Assembly (NCBI GenBank): GCA_000934385.1
Contig: KN880471.1
Location: 83,093 to 147,092 of the forward strand
Reading direction: 5' to 3'
Source of the DNA: Cylindrobasidium torrendii FP15055 ss-10
Lineage: Eukaryota; Basidiomycota; Agaricomycetes; Agaricales; Physalacriaceae
DNA length: 64,000 nt
Part shown: positions 23,355-32,714 of the stretch, piece after piece
Numbering within the stretch: the first letter of the stretch is position 1
How the letters are laid out: every line of letters begins with the position of its first letter
The notes under the pieces: generated by a model
Databases searched by the model: none
Told to the model about the DNA's origin: nothing
The model's input: only the letters and a program-made list of their open reading frames with translations
Program-made: the position numbers and the translations under genes

Positions 23355-24125
23355 CGTCAATATATCTCGTTGAAAGGCGGGATGTTCGAGGGAGGTGTGG
23401 GTGGGACAGTCGTTTGGTAGCGGAGCGGCCAGCCTCTTATATACGCGGGCTGTGGGTTTTTGTCCGTACGAACATGCGGTCGTTGTTCGTCTGAAGAAGA
23501 GACAATTTGGTTGTTGTGAGTGCTGCGCGTTCAGAAAGAAAGAAAGGGCTTTCCGGAAACTCGACGAAAATGCCACTGCCTCTTTGTCTGACAATAACAA
23601 TCCCGTTTGCATAGCCTGAGGTTTGCACAACAATCCAAACACCTGAAAATGTAAACTCATTGCGTAATTGCCTATCATCCCGTGCATTCTGCTGCGCCCA
23701 GTATTAGCGCCCACCGAGCCTGTGAAGAACGGGGCCAATCGCGACGGGGCATGATGGCGGGTCGCAAAGAGAGATCGATCCACGTGCGTTGCCTTTGTTC
23801 ATGATCACCACGACTGTCTTCTGCCATACGCCTAAACTGGAATGTGACCCCCAAGAATCGCGGTGTCGAATCATTCGCTCAATTCATTGGATTATTCATC
23901 AATGTACTAATTCTCTTTGGCCACTACTATACCCCTGCATGTTGCTGCTGCCTGGCCGCACTCTATGCTTTTTCACACTGGTATCGTTGGCGAAGAAGAA
24001 CGCAGCACATCCGTGATGTAATCAGCCTCGTACCCTCCCCGTTTTCATTCAGTCCTCGCCTCATGTTAACCCTCACGTCTTCTTTGACGCATTCATGAAA
24101 GGCCATTGCCCTCGCAGACACGCCT
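23355..24125. other. Divergent intergenic region
   Basis: This holds promoters for the MYND gene (minus) and the unknown gene at 24126 (plus). I see no other feature. Confidence 0.5.
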
Positions 24126-25190
24126 ATGGCCGTTCCTTTCACTTCCACCATGAAGCTCAGAAAGCAACGCTCGTCGTACACCAGCTACTCTCGATTCACT
24201 GACACGCCCTCGATAACGGTACACCACTTCCCTTCCTCAAAGGATCCTGCCTGATTGATGTGTGTGAAAGATATCCACACTCACTCCTGCGACGAGCCAG
24301 CGCTGGTCCGCTGTCGTCCCGCCCAAATCAGCGCTAGCCTTTGCCGTTCTCTGGGATCCGGATTCAGACATGGTTGCCTTCTCTGGCGCACACCTCGACG
24401 CCTTCCCAGATAGCGACACCGAACTCGACTTGGATGTGCCATCAGCAGGTCTCTATGGGCCAACGTACTCGACAGCGCGATCTAGTGCCCTGCGCTGGTT
24501 CCAGGATAATCACCAGTATCTCTTTTCAGAATCGTCGAGGGTGTCACAAACAGGCAGAGACTGGTTGGATATGCCCGGAAGGGTGACCCAAGCATCGTCA
24601 GCATTGCTTATCCCCTATTGGACGCCTACACCACGTACACGGTATCTCTCGTCACTAGATAAGTGGGATACCCACTTTTCTTTCGATCCTCGCACGGAAT
24701 TCGCAAAGGCATGGCCCTGTTTACTAGCAGAGAGTGGGATGCCACACGATAACGAAGATAGCGACTCTGGGAGAATCGATTGTTTTGAGGAAATCGAGCC
24801 TTCGGTACGCACACACTCTGGCTATTGGCTTGCGTGAGCCGACGCGCTGACAAGTCGTATTGCTTGTAGGAGACTGAGCGCATACGCTTTGTGTCAAGTC
24901 TCGAAGAAGTGTATGAAGCCGACGAAGAATCGACATGGTCTGCCCTTCCTACGCCAGAAAGGACAAGCCCAAACGGGTTGTCTCCGCGTCGACTTCGCAA
25001 GCCGAGGCGGCAACATCCTGAGAATCCGGCACGAGCCAGCGTTGTCCTGCATAGGGAAGGTTACAACTATATGAGAGCTTGTGATAAAAGAAAGGGAAGT
25101 CCCTTGAAGAGGTTCATGTCGAAGTGGGGACGGGCAAAGAAACCTTGGGTCTGTGTGCAGGTCACGCAGGAGGTTGCGCAAACGGTCTAG
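24126..25190 (+). CDS. Hypothetical protein, possibly basidiomycete-specific
   Basis: The exons are 24126-24218, 24271-24804 and 24870-25190, encoding 315 residues. I do not recognise the family. The model rests on two in-frame introns with good sites (GTACAC..GAAAG and GTACGC..TGTAG). The second exon reads through TPATSQRWSAVVPPKSALAF before the long open frame, so an ATG at 24370 would be too late. An ATG at 24150 is an alternative start. The protein is rich in Ser, Thr and Pro, with acidic stretches in the middle and a basic C-terminus (about residues 255-305, with PRRLRKPRRQ and KRFMSKWGRAKK), which could be a nuclear signal. There is no signal peptide, membrane segment or catalytic motif. 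Confidence 0.6.
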
Positions 25191-26387
25191 TGGTAGATAC
25201 CATTCTTTAGTCGTGCAGAAAGTCATGATTAATGCTTATCCGAGCTTAACTTAGCAAGCCCGGTGCTTCACTGCAGATGCAATGCATTTCATCTATAGTA
25301 CTTGGTGATAATGTCCGGTAGCGCCGACGGTTGGGTATGCAGTTTGATCTCGAGTCTCCTCTACCTCGTGGGGTCGTCGACCCTTCCTCAACAACCTTTG
25401 TTTCTGCGTTCCCATGGTTAATGTCGATACTCGACAGACACAGCGTGCATTACAGTTGCCGTTGCTGTATGGCGGAGTTGACCTACTCCGCCTTGTTCAG
25501 TCGAGCGCAGAGAGTGCTCGATCCATGTGGCAGCACAGCCAGCCCCATCGCGTGAGCGACGTCAGTGAGATCGCAATTCTCCGTTAGAGCAACCACGCAC
25601 CACCGTACTGCAGCACCAGCGCTATTCACCAGCGCACCTATCACATCTAGTCTTCTTTGCACCCACCCACCGCTCCCTCAACTGCTCGGGTAACCGTTGG
25701 TAGGCACACGAGGGACCCACCCGCCCACGAGCGGTCCTCGCGCGCCTACCTGCGTCCACGCCTCCGGCGTTTCCCCCAACCTCGCAGCCCGTGCAGTTCC
25801 AGGAGCGATCACGAGCGCGACGAGACTGGATGTGTAGGCAGCATAAGGGTTATGCTCCGGCTCGTGTGGCACTTGAGTTCGGGGGTGAGGCACCTCTGCA
25901 TAACTCGCGACCCAATTTGGTGAACGATGTCCACAGTCCATTTTTGGTCGAAAGTCTGTCACGCGATGACGTGCGTCATCTGAAGTCGACGAGTCGTGTA
26001 TGAACCAGGAAATTGCCGGATACTCTATTGTATACTCTGTCGTGTCCTGCAACACCCGTTGTAGCTCTTTACGACCATTTTGATACCCTGGAGTACGCTG
26101 AGTGCGCCTTGAGCCCTATTGTGACCTGCCTATTGTGACAGAAAGTCATTGTGACGAAACGTAATCACGACCAAACAAACCTCCACGTGGCCTATTGTTC
26201 TGAAGCCCGGAGCACAGCCACCTATTGTGCCTCCGAAGAACAATGGCCAACCCGTATTCATATAAGTATGGAGTCCTCAAAGCGTGGATTACTTGCTTAC
26301 CTTCGCTCGTCTACGACTTCTTCGTTCTTAACGAATTATCTGCAAACCAATTTGAACACGGATAACGACTTTTAATACATTTTCACG
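25191..26387. other. Intergenic region upstream of the Ser-rich gene
   Basis: This 1.2-kb gap contains the ATTGT cluster and TATA-like box described separately at its right end. The rest shows only short frames of no recognisable type. Confidence 0.5.
26118..26266 (+). promoter_or_regulatory. Cluster of ATTGT motifs and TATA-like box upstream of the Ser-rich gene
   Basis: ATTGT occurs at 26118, 26132, 26148, 26194 and 26224, and its complement ACAAT at 26240. The first three are followed by GAC, giving ATTGTGAC each time. TATAAG lies at 26261, 127 bp before the ATG. ATTGT/ACAAT is the core bound by HMG-box proteins, including fungal mating-type factors. That reading is inference. Confidence 0.4.
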
Positions 26388-27806
26388 ATGATGAGCTCTA
26401 CACTTTGTGCGTCGTCCTGCATCTCAAAAGTTAAAAAATTATTAACCATATCATCAGTTGAATCTCCTCTCAAAAGGCAGCCGCATATTCGCGCGCGCCG
26501 TACTGCGCGCACTTCCTGCGTTATGTCAAGCACTTCGCTGTCCGTCATTTCGGAAGAGGACGACACCCGCACCTCCAGCCCTTGCCCCTCGGAGACCTCC
26601 ATTGCTAGCTCGAGCTCTTCCCACTATGCCTCGGATACGGCTCTGCTCAAGTCTGCCCGCCGCCGGGCCAATATCATCGCCGACTCCCATCAAGTTACCC
26701 TGACCCAAGTCACCTACCCATCCACTAGCCGCTGCTCCTCGCCTTCGTCTTCGGACTCCTCTGTATACTCCAGCCCATCTTCCGAGACCAGCAGCCTCCC
26801 TACCAGCCCCGAATCCGAAGCATTCGACGGAGACGATGATATTCCCTTCTTCGCATGCACCAGGCCACTCGTCATCCACAAGAAGATCCCAGACTTCGAA
26901 GACGACCTGGATGAGGAATACGCCTACTACGCCCAAGAATTCAACAAAATTATTTCCCTGGCTTCAAGAGCTGAACCCACGGAGAGCGCACGACCAGAAT
27001 CAGTCTGCGTTCCTTCCAGGCCAACAACTCCTCCCTCGCCCCGTCGCTCTCGCCCTGCGTCGTTGACCATTGTCCGCCCGCCTCCAAGAATGAGCATGCC
27101 TGTGGCCGCAGACGCTGATGGCAGCTCCGATGTTCTCATGTACTACCTGGACTCGGATGATGCTAGCTCAAGTAGCCTTTACTCGACACAGACTCCTTCC
27201 GACGTGGACGACTGTGCTTCCAACGTCTCGCTCGTTGATTTCGAGTTCGAGATGGACCCCAGCGTGAGGCTGCGCCTCCCACTCTCTGTGCCCTGCTCTC
27301 CAATCGACTTGGAGTCCGAGATCCGCGAAGGTCTTGATGCCCTGCACGCACAGTCTTCCCAGTCCAACCCGCCGCCGTCTGCAACTGGCTCGTCTTGGTC
27401 ATTCGAGGAGGAAATGGAGTACTATGACTACGAGCCTCAGGCCGCTGGTGGCCGTGTTCTTCGCAGCAAATGGAGCTCGTCAACATTGGGATCTATCCGT
27501 GAAGCGCAGGACAAGTCCTTTGCGCACCGGATGCTCACACCGTTCAGCCCCATGCGCAAGCGCGGCTTTTCTTTCCGCGGCTCTATTGGTAGCCCCAAGG
27601 CGCCCCGAACACCTCGCACGCCTGCAACACCATCCAGTATGCTCTTCCCTCCGGCTAGCCCAGCGAGGAAGGATCTCAGGCGCCGAGGCAGCGTTGCCTC
27701 GTCGAGCGGGAGCTCGGACAGTGGGATGAGCGATTGCAGTTCCACGAGCGAGTCTTCTGGTCTCCGACGCAAACCCATCCCTTACGAGCTCTTCATTCGC
27801 CAATAA
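26388..27806 (+). CDS. Ser/Pro-rich low-complexity protein, hypothetical
   Basis: A single open exon encodes 472 residues, unusual in this intron-dense window. No known domain is seen. The protein is dominated by Ser, Pro, Thr and acidic residues. Many SP/TP sites suggest heavy phosphorylation (for example SPRRSRP, KAPRTPRTPATP, FPPASPARK). Short conserved-looking islands stand out: DDDIPFFACTRPLVIHKK, the acidic Tyr-containing block EEEMEYYDYEP, the basic stretch SPMRKRGFSFRGS and the C-terminal RKPIPYELFIRQ. The C-terminal island looks like a linear binding motif. There is no signal peptide or membrane segment. The frame stays open with strong codon bias over 1.4 kb, so the gene is likely real. 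An in-frame ATG at the second codon is an equal start. Confidence 0.7.
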   Translation: MMSSTLCASSCISKVKKLLTISSVESPLKRQPHIRARRTARTSCVMSSTSLSVISEEDDTRTSSPCPSETSIASSSSSHYASDTALLKSARRRANIIADSHQVTLTQVTYPSTSRCSSPSSSDSSVYSSPSSETSSLPTSPESEAFDGDDDIPFFACTRPLVIHKKIPDFEDDLDEEYAYYAQEFNKIISLASRAEPTESARPESVCVPSRPTTPPSPRRSRPASLTIVRPPPRMSMPVAADADGSSDVLMYYLDSDDASSSSLYSTQTPSDVDDCASNVSLVDFEFEMDPSVRLRLPLSVPCSPIDLESEIREGLDALHAQSSQSNPPPSATGSSWSFEEEMEYYDYEPQAAGGRVLRSKWSSSTLGSIREAQDKSFAHRMLTPFSPMRKRGFSFRGSIGSPKAPRTPRTPATPSSMLFPPASPARKDLRRRGSVASSSGSSDSGMSDCSSTSESSGLRRKPIPYELFIRQ

Positions 27807-28298
27807 TCTTTCTCTATCTTGTTTCTTTCCTAGGTTTTATCAGCTTGTGGCATCTCTTTCTGCTTTAACGACGTATACCATAGACTGACTGTACGCCTAA
27901 TGAACACTAACCACTGTAGCACTATAACGATATTTACTTACTCACGACCCTTCGACCTTCTTCGTACATACCTTTTTTGAGCATCGCATGCGACCGCACT
28001 ACACTCACTGTTACATCTATCTACTACACATCACGTAAATGCCTCTTGTTAATGATCAACTATTGGAACCATCACCGTCTTTGCCTGAATTTTCGTATGT
28101 GCGCTCTAAGTGTGGCAAAATGCAAGCGGTAATTTTTCGCTTGAGAGGTATCTCCAGGTTGAGGAAACAATGCCTAAAACTATCGGAAGATCGGTCTGTA
28201 TCAGGAACTGCAAGCCTCATGGCTCGCAAACTCAGCGCGCGCCTGGTCCGTGCGCAAAGAAAATGCGTACTATATAAGTACTTTTCCAGCATATTGAT
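27807..28298. other. Intergenic region upstream of the first U2 snRNA gene
   Basis: Apart from the 3' region of the Ser-rich gene and the snRNA promoter elements at 28214-28278, I see nothing. Confidence 0.5.
28214..28278 (+). promoter_or_regulatory. U2 snRNA promoter: bipartite shared element and TATA box
   Basis: Three blocks precede the RNA: GCCTCATGGCTCGC (28214-28227), TGGTCCGTGCGCA (28244-28256) and TATATAAG (28271-28278). The first two recur exactly upstream of the second U2 gene at nearly the same spacing while the DNA around them differs. They therefore look like proximal sequence elements of snRNA genes. Confidence 0.7.
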
Positions 28299-28555
28299 TC
28301 CTTACCACTCTGGCCTTTTGGCTTAGATCAAGTGTAGTATCTGTTCTTAATAGTTTAACCACTATTACGGAGGCACCGCCTCCGCTATTGGTTATCTTAT
28401 TTTTGCCGCCCTTGTCCTTCGCGCTCTGCTTGCACCGCGTCGGCGTGATGACCTTGCCACTGCAGTACAGGCTTGTGTCGTCGGGGGAATCCTCATTCTT
28501 TTGTTGTGCTCTAGCGGGCACCTCCAGTTGGAGGTGCTCGGGATGCTTCATAAAG
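28299..28555 (+). ncRNA. U2 spliceosomal snRNA, copy 1
   Basis: The 5' part is unmistakable U2: CTCTGGCCTTTTGGCTTAG (stem I), GATCAAGTGTAGTATCTG with the branch-site-pairing GTAGTA, and TTCTTAATAG. TAATAG/CTATTA forms stem IIa and CGGAGGC-ACC-GCCTCCG forms stem IIb. ATTTTTG (about 28399-28405) is the Sm site. Further on, GATGAC pairs with GTCGTC around a loop containing ACTGCAGTAC, the stem IV loop bound by U2A'/U2B''. The other copy stays identical beyond stem IV through a 9-bp hairpin (GCACCTCCA/TGGAGGTGC) to about 28555, so the RNA or its 3'-end signal extends that far. The exact ends are estimated. The minus-strand open frame across it is fortuitous. U2 pairs with the intron branch site in the spliceosome. 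Confidence 0.95.
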
Positions 28556-28949
28556 GATTATTACATACAGACATACAATTTTTTCTGGCTTGCCACGGTT
28601 CTATGTTGCATTGCTCATCAATGCCTACACTGGCAAGGTTTTATCACAAGCGTGAAGTTGATGCGATCGGGGGCAGGATCATTGTAGATTGATCACATGA
28701 CCGCGTGTAGGCTGCAATCCAGAATCCAGATCTTGCCGTCTGCAGTTATAGTTGTACTTGAGTTTCGCCAGCTGGTTTTTGTCGATATTGATTCTCATTG
28801 CCGGGCAAGAATTTCGGGAGATAGAAATTTGCAAACGAGAGTGTACATCCATTCCGCGGTGTCTACATGTAGTACTCCGGTTTCTTTGTCATACGAGAAG
28901 CTATCTCGTCCAAACGTCCATCTTCAACGGCTTGGGTAGATTACTGACA
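28556..28949. other. Intergenic, no feature seen
   Basis: This lies between U2 copy 1 and the amidohydrolase start and holds the latter's promoter. I see no recognisable motif. Confidence 0.5.
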
Positions 28950-30604
28950 ATGAAGACTCCAAGTTCACCTTCGTTGCCTTTCAATCCTGCAGACACCGTC
29001 CTCCTCATCGCCGGCAAACTCTTTGATTCCGAAAAGCTGGAATTTTTGGAGCGCCAGGGTGTCCTTATTTCTCGGCGGACTGGGCTTATTCTCAAGGTCT
29101 TCCCATACACCGATGAGGCGTCGAATCAGTACGAAACAATCGATCTCAGCCACTTAACCGTCCTTCCTGGCTTTGTGGACGTCCATGTCCACCGTGTGTC
29201 TCGCATGCGCCGATAGCTCTTTTGCTCACTGATGCTGTCCTAGTCTTCGTCCACTCGTATGCAGAGGCCTCTTGGAACGATCAAATCACCAAAGAGAGTC
29301 TCGCCGAGCGCGTTGTTCGCGCCACCGTCCACGCAAAAAAGACGCTGATGGCTGGATACACCACAGTTAGGTAGTACGCAATTACTTGCATTTATTTGCT
29401 ATCTCTGATATGTATACCAGAGACCTTGGGACAGAGGGTGCTGGTGACGCGGATGTGGGTCTGCGTAAGTGTCTTGCTGGACCTAACCCGATAATTCCTG
29501 GGCCGCGATATTTCATCGCCAATCGTGCCATAGTCGCGCCTGGTTCATACGGTGAGGACCGTGACGCCGCTATATCGTTGTTCTCAGACCTTCCAGGACC
29601 AAAGAGCTCGCTGCACGTCAACCAGGAGGGTGTCGATGGCAACATAGCCGCACAAGTTGCTGGAGGCGTCGATGCATGTGTACAGGCAGTTCGACAGCAA
29701 ATTAGCGCTGGCGCAGATTGGATCAAGGTCAGTACTATGTGTAGCTCTCCGTGCCCATTTTCTGAGTCTTCACTTCATCCTCCAGATTTATTCTGGTACG
29801 CTGTGTCCTGCTGAAGTGGTAGGTGGTATCAATGATATCTTTTCCGTCAGACTATCGGACGCGCAGCCGCGTAAGCGATGTCTCGACGTACATTTCCGAT
29901 ACGTCTACCACATCCTTCACTCAGGCCGAAGTGCATGCAATGCTCGACATTGCCAGCCAGCATGGCGTCAAAGTTGCGATGCATGCGCACAACGCAAGCG
30001 CCGCAGCTCCATACGCTGGCCTGGTTGATTCAGTCGAACACTCCCCTGGACGCGAAGCCCTCCAGTACAATGGTACCAAGACGGTATGGGTACCGACACT
30101 CGCAGCATATTATATAACCGCACAGCGCGGCGAGATGCCACAGCGCTGGGAACGGATGCGTGAGACCTTTCTTGAGGCGTTAGCTCTCGGAATGGACAAC
30201 ATAGCTTGTGGTGGTGACACAGGTGTTTTCAATCACGGGGAAATGCCATAGAGATGAAGCTCATGAGGCGCCTTGGAGCGGACTACCGTAAGGTCCTTCA
30301 GTGGGGCACACTAGGAGGTTGGAAATGTGTACGACCAAAGCATTGGAAGGAGACTGGTGGCAGAGGTGGGGACAACGAACGGTACTTCGGTGCGGTCAAA
30401 AGTGGATGGGCAGCGGACATTATTGCAGTGGAAGGAGATCTAGAGACTGATTTCGAGGGTACCATTGATCGTGTGCAATTTGTCATGAGAGGCGGAAAGG
30501 TGTACAAGGCCAACGGAAAATTTGTGGAGGATAATATCGGCAATGTCTATTTGGGACCCCCCCCCCGTACTGGGGGTACCGGGTGGGCGTCCCCCCGTCC
30601 CTAA
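28950..30604 (+). pseudogene. Amidohydrolase (imidazolonepropionase-like), frameshifted
   Basis: The exons are 28950-29193, 29244-29370, 29421-29727, 29786-29795 (10 nt) and 29851-30604. The protein belongs to the metal-dependent amidohydrolase superfamily. The metal-site motifs are all present in order: DVHVH (HxH), ADWIKIYSD (bridging Lys), VAMHAHN, DSVEHS and GGDTGVFNHGE. At 30240-30251 the frame breaks: after NHGE the sequence reads to TAG, whereas one more A in the AAA run would give NAIEMKLMRRLGADY and rejoin the conserved C-terminal part (LGGWKCVRP, GWAADIIAVEGD, FVMRGGKVYK). The gene is therefore either a recent pseudogene or carries a sequencing deletion. Its final codons run into an inverted-repeat element starting at 30545, so the natural C-terminus may have been replaced. 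The substrate is unknown. Confidence 0.8.
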
Positions 30605-31351
30605 TAAGGACCCCGGGGTCCCAAATAAGCGTGCAGGGTCGCATCCCGACGCGAGCGAAAGGCGGTCGATCACGTGACATGCCGCAGTGCGGCAATCAGC
30701 CGCCGCCTACCCAATGCGGTAATATATCCCAGCATCTTAAGGCAACTTCGTGCTCTGAGATGGACACTGTGTAAATTATAAGGTAAAGAGAAAAAATTGT
30801 GTGAGCAGCCTAGTAAGTGCATATAAATCATCAAAAAGGTACAAACTGTCTTGTCAAGTAGACTGTTCTTATACATACAATTCTCAGTGCGCCGGCTGTA
30901 GAGTACTTGAAAAAGCACTTCCTGAACTCCTCGAGCCTTTAACTAATGTATAAAGGTATTAGGGACCCAAAATGTAGCTTGGAAAGCCACTGAGCAGGCG
31001 GATTTCGCACTCCAGGCAATGTGGTGTTGCTGTGTCCGCGGACTGTCTTCGAGTGTCCGCGATCGAGTGTCCGCGGACTGTCCTCGAGTGTCCGCGACAT
31101 TGTGGCGCAACGGCATTCCAAATGCTCAATGCCATTGACAGCTTGATGTATATCTGCCTTAATGTAGAAAAATATCTGTATAATAGTTCTTGCAGGCAAT
31201 GGCTGGGCAGCGGGCCCGGTTTTTACTTCGATCGGCGGGCGGCGCGCAAAGGCGGGATCGACCCTGCACACTTATTTGGGACGACGGGGTACTAAAGTAA
31301 TTGTATATAACATTTTGTGGTACCCCCAGTACCGGGGGGTCCCAAATAGAC
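30545..31351. mobile_element. Non-autonomous terminal-inverted-repeat element with fold-back ends
   Basis: The left end begins GTCTATTTGGGACCCCCC at 30545. The right end, read inward on the minus strand, begins GTCTATTTGGGACCCCCC at 31351. Both continue with GTACTGGGGGTACC. A second block, GTCCCAAATAAG-GTGCAGGGTCG, lies just inside at 30618-30645 and, inverted, at about 31245-31282. Because that inner block is also the inverse of the outer tip, each end can fold on itself (30547-30628 and 31272-31350). The 807-bp interior has no transposase frame, so it is a MITE or fold-back-like element. I cannot define a target-site duplication. Confidence 0.75.
31031..31098. repeat. Short GTGTCCGCG repeat array within the element
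   Basis: GTGTCCGCG occurs four times in 68 bp, twice followed by GACTGTC. The first and third copies contain CCGCGG palindromes. The two GACTGTC spacers differ by one base (TT/CT), suggesting duplication of a roughly 36-bp unit. Confidence 0.7.
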
Positions 31352-31909
31352 TATTCCGATAATATCTAGCTGTACTTTGGCATCTAACAGGTCTGCCTTA
31401 ACAGAACCGAGCCTTCCAAGCAATTGCAAATGCACTCACAGTCTGAATTATCTTGCATGGGTCTACTTCCCTAATAAACGGATTGATACATTTGAGCTGC
31501 GCATCCTTACCGGTATACTAGTTGACTGATACTTGGTTTAGGGCATCCAACATACATTCTGAATCTCGCTGATGCGAGTACCTCGGGGCTGTTGCATATG
31601 CATGTATAAGAAGAGCCATCCGATAGCTCATGTCGTGGCCCTCACTTGCTTCCCAATATTCTAACGACCGGTCACCCCGATCACTCGAAAGTGGTTGTAC
31701 GAATCTGGAACAAGAGGTCCCCACGGGGTCAATAACAATAGGGCCATTTACTCAATCAATTAAAGAACGATCGGAGCGTGTCTCTCAGCTTGGGGGGCAT
31801 ATAAAAGGCGAGGATCTAACGACCTACCACTGCTGTCGAAGTCCCTCACTCTCTATCCAAATTCAAGTTTGGAAGCAGTACACCCACGACGCACCCGCGC
31901 GATACTACT
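31352..31909. other. Intergenic, with TATA box for the F-box-like gene
   Basis: TATAAAAG lies at 31800-31807 and the first ATG after it is at 31910. I see nothing else. Confidence 0.5.
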
Positions 31910-32644
31910 ATGCGAACAGCTAAACGCGTGGCTTCGACATCCAGAATATTGTACCCACCGCATCCTCTTACAAGAACTATGCCATTCCCGCCGGAAATAA
32001 TCGCTCTGATCATTGCTCTTGGCTGGAACGAAATCAACCTCACACTCTCCGAGCGACTTTCCCTCCTCAAAGGGTGGACTCTTTCCTCTAAATCTCACGC
32101 AAACTTCTTTCGGCGGGTCTCATACACAAACCTGCATTTCTTTTCTGCGCGGCACTACCAGGATTACACAGCGTGCTCTACGGCAGCCGACAAGCTGCTT
32201 TGCGAGAGCGTCACATACCACATTGCGGAGTACCCGGAGAGCCGTCTAGGCGCAAACCACCCTATGATTGGCATTTACCTGTCCAGTGCTACGCACATTG
32301 CCCCTCACGTCCGACGCTTCGGTGTACAATGGCACAACTGGTGCGGCAATGACCCCAGCATCGCCCGTCTTGTTCTACCCCCGCACATAGTGACCTTACA
32401 CCTCATGTACACACATGATGCAGCATGGACCCGTACAAAATACACCAAGTCAGAATTCTGGGTGGATCGGGACGTCCTGCCAAAAGCGCATCCCAACGTT
32501 GGATACCTTCAACTCGTAGGAACTAATAGGGAGCTTACCGATGCCATTTTGGAAGCTTGTACAAATCGCGACTTAGTTTGCACTCATGATTCTTATACGG
32601 AGATGTACAATATCCCTCCAAATAAAGTGGACTGGTCGTGGTAG
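31910..32644 (+). CDS. F-box-like hypothetical protein
   Basis: A single exon encodes 244 residues. The stretch starting MPFPPEIIALIIALGW (from residue 24) resembles the short F-box-like helix pair at the start of many Agaricomycete proteins. It is followed by a Leu-rich region of the kind seen in those families (SYTNLHFFS, HIAPHVRRFGVQW, HIVTLHLMY, NVGYLQLVG). Such proteins may act as substrate adaptors of SCF ubiquitin ligases, but the F-box is weak and the role is inference. The ATG at 31910 is the first after the TATA box. The ATG at 31979, just before PFPPEI, is an equally plausible start. The gene converges on ORC3 with 70 bp between the stops. Confidence 0.65.
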   Translation: MRTAKRVASTSRILYPPHPLTRTMPFPPEIIALIIALGWNEINLTLSERLSLLKGWTLSSKSHANFFRRVSYTNLHFFSARHYQDYTACSTAADKLLCESVTYHIAEYPESRLGANHPMIGIYLSSATHIAPHVRRFGVQWHNWCGNDPSIARLVLPPHIVTLHLMYTHDAAWTRTKYTKSEFWVDRDVLPKAHPNVGYLQLVGTNRELTDAILEACTNRDLVCTHDSYTEMYNIPPNKVDWSW

Positions 32645-32714
32645 ACATCTGGACCGTTGGCGTCATATTACAGCGATTACTCGTTTACTAATGTATGGCG
32701 TTGTCCTACCAGAG

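Noticed and set aside
28270..28551. 93-residue minus-strand protein, with a twin at 47437-47718 on the plus strand
   Set aside because: Both frames are antisense to U2 snRNA genes. Conservation follows RNA structure, not codons, and the proteins diverge exactly where the RNA similarity ends.
31910..32644. Part of the neighbouring inverted-repeat element
   Set aside because: It lies 560 bp beyond the right inverted repeat, has its own TATA box and encodes an F-box-like fungal protein rather than a transposase.
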